From Paludibacteraceae bacterium (lineage in GTDB: Bacteria > Bacteroidota > Bacteroidia > Bacteroidales > Paludibacteraceae): DNA of 64,000 nt. The stretch covers positions 1 through 64,000 of the forward strand of contig JAFUWV010000010.1 of the NCBI GenBank assembly GCA_017477325.1, written 5' to 3'. The position numbers and the translations under genes are program-made. Of the stretch, positions 32,550 through 42,035 are shown piece by piece. Under the pieces are notes generated by a model. It worked only from the letters and a program-made list of their open reading frames with translations. It did not search any database and was not told where the DNA came from. Position 1 is the stretch's first letter. Every line of letters starts with the position of its first letter.

Positions 32550-35516
32550 TTATATTTTGATACAAGCGTGACTTTGGAAGCCGTCAATGGTCAATTGTAG
32601 AGGTTGAGGAAGGCGGATATGCCGAACAAATTCAGTCTCTTCAATGGCAGGGAAAGCGTTGAGTTGGTCTTCGGCATAGACCTCGGTATCACGTGCGAAA
32701 GTATCCACATTGATGTATCCGACATTGAATGAGGTCATGTTTTGGAAGAAGTGCGAGCCCTGACTCGGGTCAATACGGAAATCGGGCAAACTACACTCAA
32801 CAATAGCCTTTGCTTCGCTGATATCGCTCCATTGTACAGGAACTCCAAGTGACGGAATTTGCGACCCCCAACGACCAAAACCTATAAGCACATAGCCGCG
32901 TTGTTCCTTACGCATCTGAGCATTCCACTCACGCAGTGTCTGTGCCATCTGTTGTGTTTTCATAGGGTCGAAAGCGTTTTTCTTAAGATATATAATATCT
33001 GTTACACCCGAGACTTTACCAACACCGAGAGCCATATCAGAAAGCAGAACAGGATTGGTCTGGTCAATCTGTGACCAATCGACCTTTGCATAGAGACTAT
33101 CGGCAGCAATAGGCCTGATTTGAAGAACATTGAATACAGCCTTTGAGCCATCGGCCGGTATGTTAGCCGCAAACTCAATCTCAACGGGACACTTCATCTC
33201 CTGCTGCGCAATATCGAGCAATCGGCTGACAATATCAGCAAGCGGGAATGTGTTGAACTTGAGTATTGGCGCAAAAGTGATGAATCGAGGTCCATTCGGA
33301 TAACAGGAATCGACAATACGTTGATTCTCGAAATCGAAAGTAGAAGCTACTTGACGCAGAGAGTTGAATTGTTCGCAATCAAAGACAGAGAACCGTTTCA
33401 GATTAACAGCATCATCGACAGAGGTTTTGAAGAGTTCAGGTCTCATACTGAGTGCAAGCATTGACTGCTGCGTGTCCCGCATGGTGAGCTCCGGTGTGCT
33501 TGTCTGCAACACATGCTGAGGATACCGAGGTGAAAAGCGAAGGACCTGCTCACCATCAACAACCACTTTACCAAGTCCGTATGCCACTTTCACTATACCA
33601 TCTTCAGCCTGCTCATGTCCGACAGGATAGAAATTAATACTACGTGCGACACCTGATATAGTAGGAAAAAATACGCCATTTTGTTCTTCTCCACAAACCT
33701 CCTGAATGACGACAGCCATTTTCTCTTCGGAGATAACATTGGCGGTGGAGGTGATGTATCCGCGAGCTGAAGAGAAATAGACAGCTGCATAAACGCTCTT
33801 TATCGCCTTGCCTATCATACGGAGTTGCTGGTCCTCGTTCTCAGAAGAGGGAATCATATATGTGGAATAGACACCGGCAAAAGGCTGATAGTAGGAATCT
33901 TCGAGCTTACTGGAAGAGCGAACTGCGACAGGTTTTCCTGAGACACGGATGAACTGCCTGATAGCCTCATTGAGGTCGGCAGGAAGAGTAGAGGCAACGA
34001 ACTCAGAGAGGATTTCTTCGTCAGAAAGTTCAGACTCGATGATATACTGCAAGCCGTTGTCATGGATGAAACGGTCAAAATACTCAGTAGTGACAACCAT
34101 GGTTCTGGGTACAAGCACACGCACATCTTCCCAAAGGTCGTACAGATTGTATTTATAGAGAATACTATTCAAGAATGCCAGTCCTCTTGCTTTTCCTCCG
34201 AGAGAAGAGTTGCCGAGGCGTGAGAACCATATTGTATCGTTGAAAGTATCAGGATTGAATTTCGCCACGACACCTTGTGCCTGATTGATACGATAGTCGT
34301 GTATGAGTTGAATGTTCTTTTGTCGAACATTCTCAATGTCTGACTCATCCTGTATCTTCAGTTTTCGCACACCACGAGCAACAGAGAATAGTCCGCGCGC
34401 ATAGAGCCATTTTGAGAGATAGTTGTTGTCGGACAAACGCCGAAAGGCATTAGCAGGAATGGTGGAGATGATACGTTCAAAGCCTTCAAGATCGTTGGCA
34501 CGCGCAATCTCACGTTCTGTTTGCGGATCAACGGCGACAAAATCACCAAAGCCAAATTCCCGTCCTATATAGTCACTTAGTTGCCCTGTAAGTGTCTTGC
34601 TGGTTTTGACGATGAACCCTACCCCGAGTTGCTTGGCAACTTCACGCATTGACTCTTGCGAAGACTGCATGAGTATAGGCATAGTAGGAATATCGCTTCT
34701 GATATATTTGCATAAGTCAACACCGGCATCAAGTTTCTCAGTTTCGGGCAGGTCACCCTTATGCAACACGAAACCTATGTCGGAGATGACTCCAATCATC
34801 TTTTTGCGATATCGCCGATAGATAGCAATAGCCTCATCGTAGCAGGTAGCCATGAGAATCTTAGGTCTGGCACGCTTACGGAAGAGTTGTTGCTGCTCGT
34901 TGAGGGCATCCCGGATAGCGATGCTGTTCTGCTGAAGCACGAGTTTATAGAGAACAGGCAGATAGGTGGAATAGTAGCGGATGGAGTCTTCTACAAGAAG
35001 AATGGCACGCACGTCCTCCTCAAGGATATCATGGTCGGCATTGAGCCGGTCTTCGAGAAGCTTGATGATAGCTATGATGAGGTCGGTGGAGTTGTTCCAA
35101 CAGAATACGTAGTCAATAGCCGACAGTGACTGTTGAGACTCGTGCATCTCTGTTTCCCCCAACCGGCGAACACGCTCATAGACAGTCTTAGAGAAAGAGG
35201 TAAGCAGTACTATGGGAGTGAGGGGCGCGAGTTGTTTCATCTTAGATGCAAAGCTGAAAGTCTGCTCAACAGCGGCATTGTTCATGACCATGACGAGATT
35301 GAACTGCTCTCCGGACTGTACAAGTCGGAGTGCATCATCTGTAGTCTCGGTGCGTACTATGGCAGGAGGATTGCTGAGGTTGAGTTCAGCATACTCCTGC
35401 GCAATCTGCACTTCTATGCGTCCATCCTCATTGAGCACGAAACTATCATAGTTGTTGCACACGAGCAAGATACGCTTTATTCGTATTGCCATGAGGCTAT
35501 TGAGGTCTGCTTCCAT
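32550..35516 (-). CDS. Receiver-domain / PEP-synthase-type ATP-grasp fusion protein
   Basis: A 988-residue protein. Residues 13-150 form a degenerate receiver-like fold without a clear phosphoacceptor; residues 170-315 form a second receiver with VEDS (175-178), putative phosphoacceptor D246 in ISDIGF and K304 in FIVKTS. From about 430 a PPDK/PEP-synthase nucleotide-binding domain follows (GNSSLGGKARGLAFLN, VAVRSSSKLEDSYYQPFAGVY). The swivelling phosphohistidine domain and the PEP-binding barrel of true PEP synthase are missing, so it is not a complete enzyme of that type. Role unknown; possibly a phosphorylation-controlled phosphotransferase. A second ATG (codon 9) is an alternative start. 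The gene lies 24 bases after the second glutamate dehydrogenase. Confidence 0.8.
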   Translation of the reverse strand: MEADLNSLMAIRIKRILLVCNNYDSFVLNEDGRIEVQIAQEYAELNLSNPPAIVRTETTDDALRLVQSGEQFNLVMVMNNAAVEQTFSFASKMKQLAPLTPIVLLTSFSKTVYERVRRLGETEMHESQQSLSAIDYVFCWNNSTDLIIAIIKLLEDRLNADHDILEEDVRAILLVEDSIRYYSTYLPVLYKLVLQQNSIAIRDALNEQQQLFRKRARPKILMATCYDEAIAIYRRYRKKMIGVISDIGFVLHKGDLPETEKLDAGVDLCKYIRSDIPTMPILMQSSQESMREVAKQLGVGFIVKTSKTLTGQLSDYIGREFGFGDFVAVDPQTEREIARANDLEGFERIISTIPANAFRRLSDNNYLSKWLYARGLFSVARGVRKLKIQDESDIENVRQKNIQLIHDYRINQAQGVVAKFNPDTFNDTIWFSRLGNSSLGGKARGLAFLNSILYKYNLYDLWEDVRVLVPRTMVVTTEYFDRFIHDNGLQYIIESELSDEEILSEFVASTLPADLNEAIRQFIRVSGKPVAVRSSSKLEDSYYQPFAGVYSTYMIPSSENEDQQLRMIGKAIKSVYAAVYFSSARGYITSTANVISEEKMAVVIQEVCGEEQNGVFFPTISGVARSINFYPVGHEQAEDGIVKVAYGLGKVVVDGEQVLRFSPRYPQHVLQTSTPELTMRDTQQSMLALSMRPELFKTSVDDAVNLKRFSVFDCEQFNSLRQVASTFDFENQRIVDSCYPNGPRFITFAPILKFNTFPLADIVSRLLDIAQQEMKCPVEIEFAANIPADGSKAVFNVLQIRPIAADSLYAKVDWSQIDQTNPVLLSDMALGVGKVSGVTDIIYLKKNAFDPMKTQQMAQTLREWNAQMRKEQRGYVLIGFGRWGSQIPSLGVPVQWSDISEAKAIVECSLPDFRIDPSQGSHFFQNMTSFNVGYINVDTFARDTEVYAEDQLNAFPAIEETEFVRHIRLPQPLQLTIDGFQSHACIKI

Positions 35517-35540
35517 CTGTATATGCTTTAGTGTATGTCT

Positions 35541-36899
35541 TTATACCACGCCTTGTTCGACCATAGCATTGGCAACTTTAATGAATCCTGCGATGTTGGC
35601 TCCGCGAACATAGTTAACATATCCGTCTTCCTGAGTGCCATAGCGGAGGCATGCTTCGTGAATATCAGCCATAATGCGATGCAAGTGCTCATCGACCTCT
35701 TCCGCAGTCCAACGCTGGCGGATGCTGTTCTGTGTCATTTCAAGTCCTGAAGTAGCTACTCCGCCTGCATTGCTTGCCTTGCCAGGACTGTAAAGTATCT
35801 TTGCCTGCTGGAAGAGAGCGATAGCTTCGGGGGTTGAAGGCATGTTGGCACCTTCGGCTACACACCAGCAACCATTACCAAGCAGGTGTTCCGCATCGGG
35901 CTTCTCTATCTCGTTCTGGGTGGCACAAGGCATGGCTATATCGCAAGGGATACGCCACGGGCGCTCTTTGGGGAAATATTGAGCAGAGGGGTACTGCTTG
36001 GCATATTCGGAGATTCGTCCACGCCGTATGTTTTTGAGTTGGAAGACGAAATTGAGTTTTTCCTCAGTGAGTCCTTCCTGGTCATAGACAAAGCCATCGG
36101 AGTCAGAAAGAGTTACGACCTTTGCTCCGACTCTCATTGCCTTTTGTGCGGCATACTGTGCCACATTACCTGAACCTGAAATGCAAACTATCTTACCAGA
36201 GAAAGACTCGTTCTTGGTTTGCAGCATAGCTTGCGTAAAGTAGCAGAGTCCGTAACCTGTGGCTTCAGGACGGAGCCGAGAACCACCCCAATACTGCCCT
36301 TTGCCTGTAAGAGTTCCGGTAAACTCATCTCGGAGACGTTTGTATTGTCCGAAAAGATAGCCTATCTCCCGTCCACCGACACCAATATCACCTGCGGGTA
36401 CATCTGTATCCTGCCCGATATGGCGATAGAGTTCTGTCATGAAAGACTGGCAGAAGCGCATTACTTCAGCATCGGACTTACCACGTGGTGAGAAGTCTGA
36501 CCCACCTTTTGCACCGCCCATAGGGAGAGTGGTGAGAGAGTTCTTGAATGTTTGTTCGAAAGCAAGAAACTTCATGATACTGAGATTGACTGACTCATGG
36601 AAACGGATACCGCCTTTATAGGGTCCGATGGCAGAGTTCATCTGGACGCGAAAGCCACGATTGATTTGAATGACGCCACGGTCGTCAACCCAAGGTACAC
36701 GGAACATGATGACGCGTTCAGGCTCTACCATACGTTCGAGCACTTTCTGTTCGCGGAGATAGGGATACTGCATGATGTAGGGAGCAACACTCTCTACCAC
36801 TTCGCTTACAGCCTGATGAAACTCATGTTCTCCCGGATTCTTTCGGATGAGGTCAGCCATGAAAGAGTCGATGTACTGACGAGTAAGTTTGTCTGTCAT
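35541..36899 (-). CDS. Glutamate dehydrogenase, hexameric family (copy 2)
   Basis: A 452-residue glutamate dehydrogenase, a paralogue of the one at 4519-5862. GPYKGGIRFH starts at residue 92, catalytic Lys is K131 in LPMGGAKGGSDFS, the cofactor fold begins ISGSGNVAQYAAQKA and the canonical VAEGANMPSTPEA is intact. One copy is probably NADPH-linked (assimilation) and the other NADH-linked (amino acid catabolism), as known in Bacteroides; which is which cannot be assigned by eye. Neighbours are the receiver/PEP-synthase-like protein downstream and rlmB upstream. Confidence 0.94.
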   Translation of the reverse strand: MTDKLTRQYIDSFMADLIRKNPGEHEFHQAVSEVVESVAPYIMQYPYLREQKVLERMVEPERVIMFRVPWVDDRGVIQINRGFRVQMNSAIGPYKGGIRFHESVNLSIMKFLAFEQTFKNSLTTLPMGGAKGGSDFSPRGKSDAEVMRFCQSFMTELYRHIGQDTDVPAGDIGVGGREIGYLFGQYKRLRDEFTGTLTGKGQYWGGSRLRPEATGYGLCYFTQAMLQTKNESFSGKIVCISGSGNVAQYAAQKAMRVGAKVVTLSDSDGFVYDQEGLTEEKLNFVFQLKNIRRGRISEYAKQYPSAQYFPKERPWRIPCDIAMPCATQNEIEKPDAEHLLGNGCWCVAEGANMPSTPEAIALFQQAKILYSPGKASNAGGVATSGLEMTQNSIRQRWTAEEVDEHLHRIMADIHEACLRYGTQEDGYVNYVRGANIAGFIKVANAMVEQGVV

Positions 36900-36954
36900 A
36901 ATCTTTTCAGTTAATTAGTTTGACTTAATACCTTATATAGTTTGATTGGTTTGC

Positions 36955-37752
36955 TCAGTTGCGCTGGCGAACTACTTCGTATATCATGACTCCGGCGGCG
37001 ACACTTACATTGAGTGATTCGATAGTGCCGGACATAGGAATGGATACTTTTTCGTTGCACAAACGGAGATTCTCCTCGTAAATACCCGTGTCCTCGCTTC
37101 CCATGACGATAGCCACAGGGCAAGTGAAGTCGGCTTGTGTGTAGGTTTTGTCGGTATGCTCGGTAGCAGCGACGACAGATAGTCCGCTATCGCGTAGAAA
37201 ACGTAGTGCAGACTGCATGTTCTCGACCTTGCATACAGGCAGAGAGTGCAATGCTCCGGCACTGGTCTTGACAGCATCGCCATTGATGCTGACACCTCCT
37301 CGAGCAGGTATGACGACAGCATCGACACCTGCGCAGGCACAAGTGCGAGCGATAGCACCGAAGTTCCGCATGTCGGTTATACCGTCGAGCACGACGAGCA
37401 AAGGAGTCTTGCCTTGTTCGTAGAGAGCGGGAATGATGTCTTCGAGACGGTGAAAGTCGATGGGAGAGAGGAAAGCAATGACACCCTGATGGTTTTTGTC
37501 AGTGTATTGCGAGAGCCGCTCAGCGGGGACCCGCTGGACAGGAGTAGGAAGACCCTGGAGTTTTTGCAAGAGTTCTTTTGCAAGAGCAGAGGAGAGATCA
37601 CGGCGAATGAGAATTTTGTCGATAACTTTGCCTGCCTCTATCGCTTCGATGACAGCGCGGATACCAAAGATCATCTCCGACTGTTTAGGGCGTCGTACTT
37701 TGTAATCGCCAGGAGTCTGCTTTGTTGGACGTAGATTCATTATTGTAGCCAT
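36955..37752 (-). CDS. rlmB: 23S rRNA (guanosine-2'-O)-methyltransferase, SpoU family
   Basis: A 265-residue SPOUT methyltransferase. The N-terminal substrate-binding domain begins EMIFGIRAVIEAIEAGK; the knot motifs are LDGITDMRNFGAIARTC, IVMGSEDTGI and IPMSGTIESLNVSVAAGV. It would methylate G2251 of 23S rRNA. Two starts are possible: 37752, overlapping the dsbD-like gene by 13 bases, or 37740, which gives a TAATG stop-start junction and is at least as likely. Confidence 0.92.
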   Translation of the reverse strand: MATIMNLRPTKQTPGDYKVRRPKQSEMIFGIRAVIEAIEAGKVIDKILIRRDLSSALAKELLQKLQGLPTPVQRVPAERLSQYTDKNHQGVIAFLSPIDFHRLEDIIPALYEQGKTPLLVVLDGITDMRNFGAIARTCACAGVDAVVIPARGGVSINGDAVKTSAGALHSLPVCKVENMQSALRFLRDSGLSVVAATEHTDKTYTQADFTCPVAIVMGSEDTGIYEENLRLCNEKVSIPMSGTIESLNVSVAAGVMIYEVVRQRN

Positions 37753-39572
37753 TTAAGGAATTTTGATATATCTTCATCATAGGAGTATGCAGAGCCCATC
37801 TGCCTACCTTCAGGTGAGAGGCGGACATAGTAGGGCTGAGCATTGGCCGAGAAACGCGAACGCTGAATGTAACTATTGTAGTCGCCAACGGTTTTGAGGC
37901 GACGCTGTTTGCCATTTTCTTCGACAGTGACGGGTTCGGGCAGTTTGGTCTTATCGTCAACGATGAGAGTGACAACGAGATAGTTGGCGAGAGCAGCCTG
38001 TACGCGTTCATCAGAGAGGACTTTTGCCTCCATCTTGCGGCAATTGACGCAACCGTAGCCTGAGAAGTCAAGAAGGAGTGTCTTGCCCTGACGACCGGCT
38101 TCAAGGAGGGCGTCGTCGTAACCTACAGTATGTGAGAAGAGATTATTGTCGGAAGCAGCAGAGAGAGAGTGATTATTACCGATAACCCAATCCTGAGTGG
38201 AAAGAGGCGGAGCAAAAGCGGATATTGCCTTTAACGGTGCTCCCCAGAGACCGGGAACCATGTATATCGAGAAGGCGATAGATATGACAGCAAGCATAAA
38301 GCGGAAGACCGAGATACCCTGAGGTTGCTCTTCATGACGGAAACGGAAGAAGCCAAGCAGATAGAAGCCCAGCAAGAGGAAGATGACAATCCAGAGCGAG
38401 AGAAAGACCTCGCGGTCGAGAAGATGCCATCCGTAAGCAAGGTCGGCAACGGAAAAGAACTTGAGCGAAAGAGCAAGCTCGAGGAAGGCAAGCACGACCT
38501 TGAAGGAATCCATCCAGCCACCTGAACGAGGGAGACGACGCATCCACTGCGGAAACATAGCGAACAGGGAGAAAGGCAAGGCGAGAGCAATGGCGAATCC
38601 AAGCATTCCGACGGCGGGAGCAAGGAGTGATTTACCCGCAGCCTCGACGAGCAGAGTGCCTATGATAGGTCCTGTGCAAGAGAAAGAGACAATGACAAGA
38701 GTGAATGCCATGAGGAGAATGCTGAGCAAGCCTGACGCCGAGCGTGCCTTACTGTCGAGACGTGTACTCCACGAGGATGGAAGAGTGATCTCGAAAGCAC
38801 CAAAGAAAGAGAGTGCAAAGACCACAAGCAGAGCAAAGAAGAAGATGTTGACAATGGCATTAGTAGAGATATCATTGAGGGCACTTGCCCCAAAGACAAG
38901 TGTCACCAAGAGTCCGAGTGCGACATAGATAACGACAATGGAGAGACCATACAGGAGTGCGTCTTTGACCGCCTTACCGTCCTGATTGCGCTTCATAAAG
39001 AAGGAGACGGTCATAGGAATGATTGGCCACACACAAGGAGTGAAGACAGCAAGCAGTCCGCCAAGGAGCCCCATGAGGAAAAGCCAGAGGAGCGAGGAAG
39101 CAGGCTGAGAAGTATGGAGTGAGGATTGCGGAGTGAGGATTGCAGCAGTGAAGTCCCAGGTAGCGGGCGGAATACAATTAAGGTCGTTGCATGCCATGAA
39201 TTCGACAGAGCCGCGTACGGTATCGCCTTTAATTTGAGACAGGGGGAGAGAGAGCTGCCAAGACGCCTCGGATGAGAAATAGGAGAGATCCATGAGGAAA
39301 TTCTCGTCGTAAGCCGTCTGAAGGCTACCTTTGACGAGAGCGACAGTAAGGCTGTCGGCACCTTCTACGGAGAAGGATGTGGAACGAGGTCCGTCTTCGG
39401 GCAGGGAGGTAGAATAGAGATGCCAACCCTTGTCGATTCGGGCAGTGAGGGTGACGGTCAGAACAGAGTCGGTCTGCCGAGTATCAGTCAGACTCCAATG
39501 CACAGGTTCAAGAATCTGTGCAGAGAGGGAGAGTGAGAGTAGAGAGAGAAGTATGGTAAGAAATTGCTTCAT
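37740..39572 (-). CDS. dsbD: Thiol:disulfide interchange protein DsbD-like
   Basis: A 610-residue inner-membrane reductant conduit. Signal peptide MKQFLTILLSLLSLSLSAQ, an N-terminal periplasmic domain with a Cys pair in FMACNDLNCIPP, eight hydrophobic segments including FTPCVWPIIPMTVSFF and FSCTGPIIGTLL (the two membrane Cys), and a C-terminal thioredoxin domain with DFSGYGCVNCRKME. It carries electrons from cytoplasmic thioredoxin to periplasmic disulfides. It overlaps rlmB at its 3' end. Confidence 0.92.
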   Translation of the reverse strand: MKQFLTILLSLLSLSLSAQILEPVHWSLTDTRQTDSVLTVTLTARIDKGWHLYSTSLPEDGPRSTSFSVEGADSLTVALVKGSLQTAYDENFLMDLSYFSSEASWQLSLPLSQIKGDTVRGSVEFMACNDLNCIPPATWDFTAAILTPQSSLHTSQPASSLLWLFLMGLLGGLLAVFTPCVWPIIPMTVSFFMKRNQDGKAVKDALLYGLSIVVIYVALGLLVTLVFGASALNDISTNAIVNIFFFALLVVFALSFFGAFEITLPSSWSTRLDSKARSASGLLSILLMAFTLVIVSFSCTGPIIGTLLVEAAGKSLLAPAVGMLGFAIALALPFSLFAMFPQWMRRLPRSGGWMDSFKVVLAFLELALSLKFFSVADLAYGWHLLDREVFLSLWIVIFLLLGFYLLGFFRFRHEEQPQGISVFRFMLAVISIAFSIYMVPGLWGAPLKAISAFAPPLSTQDWVIGNNHSLSAASDNNLFSHTVGYDDALLEAGRQGKTLLLDFSGYGCVNCRKMEAKVLSDERVQAALANYLVVTLIVDDKTKLPEPVTVEENGKQRRLKTVGDYNSYIQRSRFSANAQPYYVRLSPEGRQMGSAYSYDEDISKFLKWLQ

Positions 39573-39595
39573 TTTAGTTCATATTATAATAACAC

Positions 39596-39618
39596 GAGAC
39601 GCGACAAAGTCACGTCTC
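39596..39618. repeat. Inverted repeat (hairpin) between nadE and the dsbD-like gene
   Basis: GAGACGCGAC and GTCACGTCTC flank an AAA loop, a 10-bp stem with one G-U pair, eight bases beyond the nadE stop. It could terminate nadE but lacks a T-run on the minus strand. Confidence 0.6.
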
Positions 39619-39625
39619 TACAGAG

Positions 39626-41524
39626 TTATAGCGGATTAACATCGCTGGGCATACGCAGGTCTCCACGCGGAGACAGTGAGAGGGGCACTACCTTTGGTCC
39701 ATCGGGCAAGCATGAGCGTTTATACTGCTGGGTGAAGAACCGCCGCATAAAGATATCAAGCCACTTCCGGATTTCTTCTTCCGTATAATCGTCTGCGAAG
39801 ACGATATTGGTTATGTAGCGAATCTTCTCTTTGGAGAAACCATAGCGGAGAGTATAATACATGAAGAAGTCATGGAGTTCGTATGGTCCGACTTTGTCCT
39901 CGGTTTTCTGGGCTATGTTACCCGCCTCGTCGGTAGGCAGGAGCTCCGGCGAAACAGGAGTGCCGACGACATCAAGGAGAATCTGACGGACAGCGTCGGA
40001 GAAATAGTTCTGTGCCTCATACTCGACGACGAAGCGAACAACAGTTTTAGGAATGCCCGCATTGATGCCATACATAGACATGTGGTCAGCATTGTAGGTA
40101 CACCAGCCGAGAGCAAGTTCAGACATGTCGCCCGTACCAACGACCAAGCCGCCATATTTGTTAGCCATGTCCATGAGTATCTGTGTGCGTTCGCGCGCCT
40201 GAGCATTCTCGTAGGTTATGTCGTGCAGATTGGGGTCATGGTCAATATCCTGAAAATGCTGAAGGACGGCTTCAGAGATAGGAATCTCGTGCTGTGAAAT
40301 ACCGAGTTGGTCCATGAGTGCGAGCGCATTCTGATAGGTGCGGTCGGAAGTACCGAAGCCAGGCATAGTGACCCCGATGACACGTTTTCGGTCGTAGCCA
40401 AGGAGGTCTGCCGTAAGTACACAGATGATGAGAGCAAGGGTCGAGTCGAGTCCGCCAGAGACGCCAAGGATGAGCGTTTTAGCATGTGTGTGCTCCCATC
40501 GGCGGGCAAGTGCAGACGTTTGGATACGGATAACATCCTCGCAGAACTCATCGCGCTCAGCGGGAGCAGGTATGAAAGGATTCTTTCGGAAGTGGCGATG
40601 TACGGGTACAATCTCCATTTCGCCATCGTTGACAGGAGCTACATAAATCTTGCGGTAAGGCTCAGTCTTGTCTTTGGTGAAGTTGGTATTACGCTGACGG
40701 TCGGTACGCAGACGCTCGATGTCCATCTCCTGTATGACCATGGTTGACTCACGCAGGAAGCGCTCTCCCTCGCAAAGGAGTTTGCCGTTCTCGCAAATAT
40801 AGGTGCTGCCACCGAAGACGACATCGGTAGTACTCTCCCCCACTCCGGATGAGGTATATACATATCCGCAATGTACACGCGATGACTGCTGGGTTATCAT
40901 CTGACGGCGGAAGGAGTGCTTGCCGGTTACACAGTTGGAGGAAGAGAGGTTGAAGATGAGTTCAGCCCCCTGTATAGCGAGTTGCGTGGACGGAGGAAGC
41001 GGCGACCAGAGGTCTTCGCAGAGCTCGACACCAAAAGAGTAATCCCTTGTCAGGAAGAGAAGGTCACCTCCAAAAGGAACCTCGTCGGCCCATAGTTCGA
41101 TTTTAGGAAGACAGTCGCGACCGGAAGTGAACCAACGCTTCTCGTAGAACTCGGCGGTATTGGGAAGATTGATTTTAGGCACGACACCGACGACATCGCC
41201 ATCAGTCATGACGATAGCGCAGTTATATAGATTGTTATCACTCTGCAGCGGTGCGCCGACAATGGCTATAATACTTTTTCCGCGTGTGTGATTGCAGATA
41301 TCCTCAAGTGCATTGAGAGCATCTTCCTGAAGCTGCTGCATGAAGAAGAGGTCGGCACAGGTGTATCCCGTAACGGATAGTTCGGGGAAGCATACGACCT
41401 GCACACCTTCGTCGACAGCCTCATCTATCTGGCGTTTTATCTGTTCAGCATTGAATTTGCAGTCAGCCAGACGCATTTCGGGGACAGCTGCTGCCACACG
41501 TACAAATCCGTAGTTTCTACTCAT
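39626..41524 (-). CDS. nadE: Glutamine-dependent NAD+ synthase
   Basis: A 632-residue two-domain NAD synthetase. The start at 41524 (MSRNYGFVRVAAAVPE) matches the family N-terminus; the in-frame extension upstream crosses the promoter and is rejected. The N-terminal nitrilase-like glutaminase has CFPELSVTGY (Glu), the Lys in VPKINLPNTAEFYEKRWF and the nucleophile Cys in IFNLSSSNCV or GVELCEDLW region; the synthetase domain has LGVSGGLDSTLAL. It converts nicotinate adenine dinucleotide to NAD. Interesting in a genome with a putative NAD-degrading system. Promoter at 41593-41624. Confidence 0.93.
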   Translation of the reverse strand: MSRNYGFVRVAAAVPEMRLADCKFNAEQIKRQIDEAVDEGVQVVCFPELSVTGYTCADLFFMQQLQEDALNALEDICNHTRGKSIIAIVGAPLQSDNNLYNCAIVMTDGDVVGVVPKINLPNTAEFYEKRWFTSGRDCLPKIELWADEVPFGGDLLFLTRDYSFGVELCEDLWSPLPPSTQLAIQGAELIFNLSSSNCVTGKHSFRRQMITQQSSRVHCGYVYTSSGVGESTTDVVFGGSTYICENGKLLCEGERFLRESTMVIQEMDIERLRTDRQRNTNFTKDKTEPYRKIYVAPVNDGEMEIVPVHRHFRKNPFIPAPAERDEFCEDVIRIQTSALARRWEHTHAKTLILGVSGGLDSTLALIICVLTADLLGYDRKRVIGVTMPGFGTSDRTYQNALALMDQLGISQHEIPISEAVLQHFQDIDHDPNLHDITYENAQARERTQILMDMANKYGGLVVGTGDMSELALGWCTYNADHMSMYGINAGIPKTVVRFVVEYEAQNYFSDAVRQILLDVVGTPVSPELLPTDEAGNIAQKTEDKVGPYELHDFFMYYTLRYGFSKEKIRYITNIVFADDYTEEEIRKWLDIFMRRFFTQQYKRSCLPDGPKVVPLSLSPRGDLRMPSDVNPL

Positions 41525-41592
41525 ATAAGTGGAGTTTGAGGGGTTTGAAAGGTTTATAAAGTTTGAAGAGTTTATATCGTTATTTGTGGCGA

Positions 41593-41624
41593 CAAAGATA
41601 CAAAAAGTTAGGGAGGTATGCAAG
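41593..41624 (-). promoter_or_regulatory. Promoter of nadE
   Basis: Minus strand CTTG (41624-41621), 20 bases, TATCTTTG (41600-41593). The leader of about 60 bases contains a run of AGTTTGA-like repeats (41527-41575). Confidence 0.65.
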
Positions 41625-41656
41625 AAAAAACGTCTATGAATGTAAGAAAAAATTCA

Positions 41657-42001
41657 CTACGGTTTATCGGGAGCATTGCGGAGGGAAGCAATGACGAAGT
41701 TACGGAGTATGTAATACTGTTTTCCGCCTGCGGACGGATTTTTCTTCTGCTGAAGGAAGAGCGACTGCCACTGTTCGCGGAGCTGAGGGTCTGCGAGTTG
41801 ACGCGCCGCCTCACGGACAGCATCAGCGAAGGAAGCGAATGTAGAGACCTGAGCCTCGGAGATTTTCTTAGGGTCCTTGTGCCGAGGATAGTGAGAAACG
41901 ATGGTTTTGCCAAAGCGTTGAGTGAGATAGATATCCTCTCGCTTGCGGTCGATTTTGCCTGATACTTGCTGAATCAGGTCGGAAGGAACAGCTTTTGCCA
42001 T
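41657..42001 (-). CDS. Small conserved-type protein of unknown function
   Basis: A 114-residue basic protein not assigned to a named family. The N-terminus (AVPSDLIQQVSGKI), a central FGKTIVSHYP, and SEAQVSTFASFADAVREAARQL followed by REQWQ resemble the small Bacteroidota proteins that begin with a conserved SGKI segment and have a helical C-terminus. It is preceded by a good promoter whose leader contains five 11-bp repeats, which supports expression on this strand. An open frame on the other strand of the same DNA (41618-41962) has no promoter and no family character. Confidence 0.6.
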   Translation of the reverse strand: MAKAVPSDLIQQVSGKIDRKREDIYLTQRFGKTIVSHYPRHKDPKKISEAQVSTFASFADAVREAARQLADPQLREQWQSLFLQQKKNPSAGGKQYYILRNFVIASLRNAPDKP

Positions 42002-42035
42002 AATGATGTAGGTTTTAGTGAAGTTATATGATTTT

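Noticed and set aside
32550-35516. Annotation as phosphoenolpyruvate synthase
   Set aside because: Only the nucleotide-binding domain is present; the phosphohistidine and PEP-binding domains needed for that reaction are missing.
41525-41623. N-terminal extension of NadE
   Set aside because: The extra 33 codons overlap the promoter and a repeat array, and the conserved family start is at 41524.
41618-41962. A plus-strand frame opposite the 114-residue unknown protein
   Set aside because: The minus-strand frame has a promoter and a family-like N-terminus; the plus-strand one has neither.
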